DNA from: Bradyrhizobium sp.
Lineage (GTDB): Bacteria > Pseudomonadota > Alphaproteobacteria > Rhizobiales > Xanthobacteraceae
NCBI RefSeq assembly: GCF_027451485.1
Contig: NZ_DAIDJE010000025.1
Location: 1-64,000, forward strand
DNA length: 64,000 nucleotides
Direction: 5' to 3'
Shown piece after piece: positions 63,778 to 64,000 of this stretch. Both the position numbers and the translations under genes were made by a program. The notes beneath the pieces are model-generated. The model was given only the letters and a program-made list of their open reading frames with translations. It was not told the origin of the DNA and searched no databases. Each line of letters opens with the position of its first letter. The stretch's first letter is position 1.

Positions 63778-64000
63778 GCCAGGATCATCGTCGCTGCTTT
63801 TTCGGCAATCATCGCCGTCGGCGTATTGGTATTGCCTGACGTGATCGTCGGCATCACGGACGCATCCGCGACCCGCAGCCCCGCCAGCCCGCGAAAGCGC
63901 AGGCGCTCGTCGACCACCGCGAGCGGATCGCTTTCGGTTCCCATCTTTGCCGTTCCGACCGGGTGAAAAATCGTGGTGCCGATATCGCCGGCTGCCTTGG
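63765..64000 (-). CDS. GMC oxidoreductase, C-terminal end (partial)
   Basis: Only the last 77 residues are in the window; the start lies beyond 64000. The frame reads [11 protein letters not shown] (active-site His), [20 protein letters not shown], and [17 protein letters not shown] (second active-site position, Asn), the typical end of FAD-dependent choline/alcohol dehydrogenases of the glucose-methanol-choline family. Substrate unknown. Confidence 0.9.
   Translation of the reverse strand, partial: KAAGDIGTTIFHPVGTAKMGTESDPLAVVDERLRFRGLAGLRVADASVMPTITSGNTNTPTAMIAEKAATMILADSR

Noticed and set aside
1..64000. tRNA, rRNA, CRISPR, transposase or phage attachment site
   Set aside because: No cloverleaf, regular spaced repeat, transposase frame or tRNA-linked direct repeat was seen by eye.

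Overview
The window looks like chromosomal DNA of a Bradyrhizobium-type alphaproteobacterium (Bradyrhizobium/Rhodopseudomonas group). Evidence: high-GC coding with NNC/NNG codon bias, a hopanoid locus whose gene content matches that group including the C-2 methylase HpnP, many acyl-CoA catabolic genes, and intergenic palindromic repeats of the kind common in Bradyrhizobium. No rRNA, tRNA, CRISPR array, transposase or phage gene was seen.

Layout. 1-1345: end of an RND efflux permease and its membrane-fusion partner. 1487-9424: an acyl-CoA / cyclic-ketone catabolic group (thiolase-like protein, Baeyer-Villiger monooxygenase, two crotonases, acyl-CoA ligase, DECR-like reductase). 9554-12349: PEP carboxylase. 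12357-17490, minus strand: two SMP-30/gluconolactonase paralogues, a short-chain dehydrogenase, and a thiolase/DUF35 pair. 17694-25952: a tightly packed nine-gene operon with a complete branched-chain-amino-acid-type ABC importer followed by a split AtuA-like enzyme, an amidase and a DUF2848 protein. 26001-27410: two 2-oxoglutarate/Fe(II) oxygenases, a PF09859-type protein and AlkB. 27382-31821, minus: a complete ptxABCDE-type phosphite uptake/oxidation operon. 31974-34457: a ThDP enzyme and an orphan ModA-like binding protein. 34606-40783: homoprotocatechuate-type genes (HpaD, CHM isomerase, HpaR) and a dehydrogenase/aldolase/UxaA group. 40907-42643: a chemoreceptor.

42964-63740 is the hopanoid region: eutB, hpnP, eutC, an MMPL transporter, a small Cys-rich exported protein, hpnC, hpnD, hpnE, shc, hpnG, then hpnH and ispH on the opposite strand, hpnN, a DUF2147 protein and hpnO. 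HpnC/D/E make squalene, Shc cyclises it, HpnH and HpnG build the adenosyl and ribosyl side chain, HpnO aminates it, HpnP methylates C-2 and HpnN moves hopanoids to the outer membrane. IspH supplies isoprenoid precursors. The window ends in the C-terminus of a GMC oxidoreductase.

The points most worth a second look are: hpnP sitting between the two subunit genes of B12-dependent ethanolamine ammonia-lyase; the full phosphite operon with a possible Pho box; three minus-strand genes (acyl-CoA ligase and both SMP-30 genes) whose Shine-Dalgarno sequences can be masked by nearby complementary sequence, one of them in a predicted three-way junction; a 37-bp interrupted palindrome before the ABC/AtuA operon; and tandem dyad repeats between hpnO and the DUF2147 gene. 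Coding starts were chosen from Shine-Dalgarno position and family N-termini, so several are shorter than the longest open frame.
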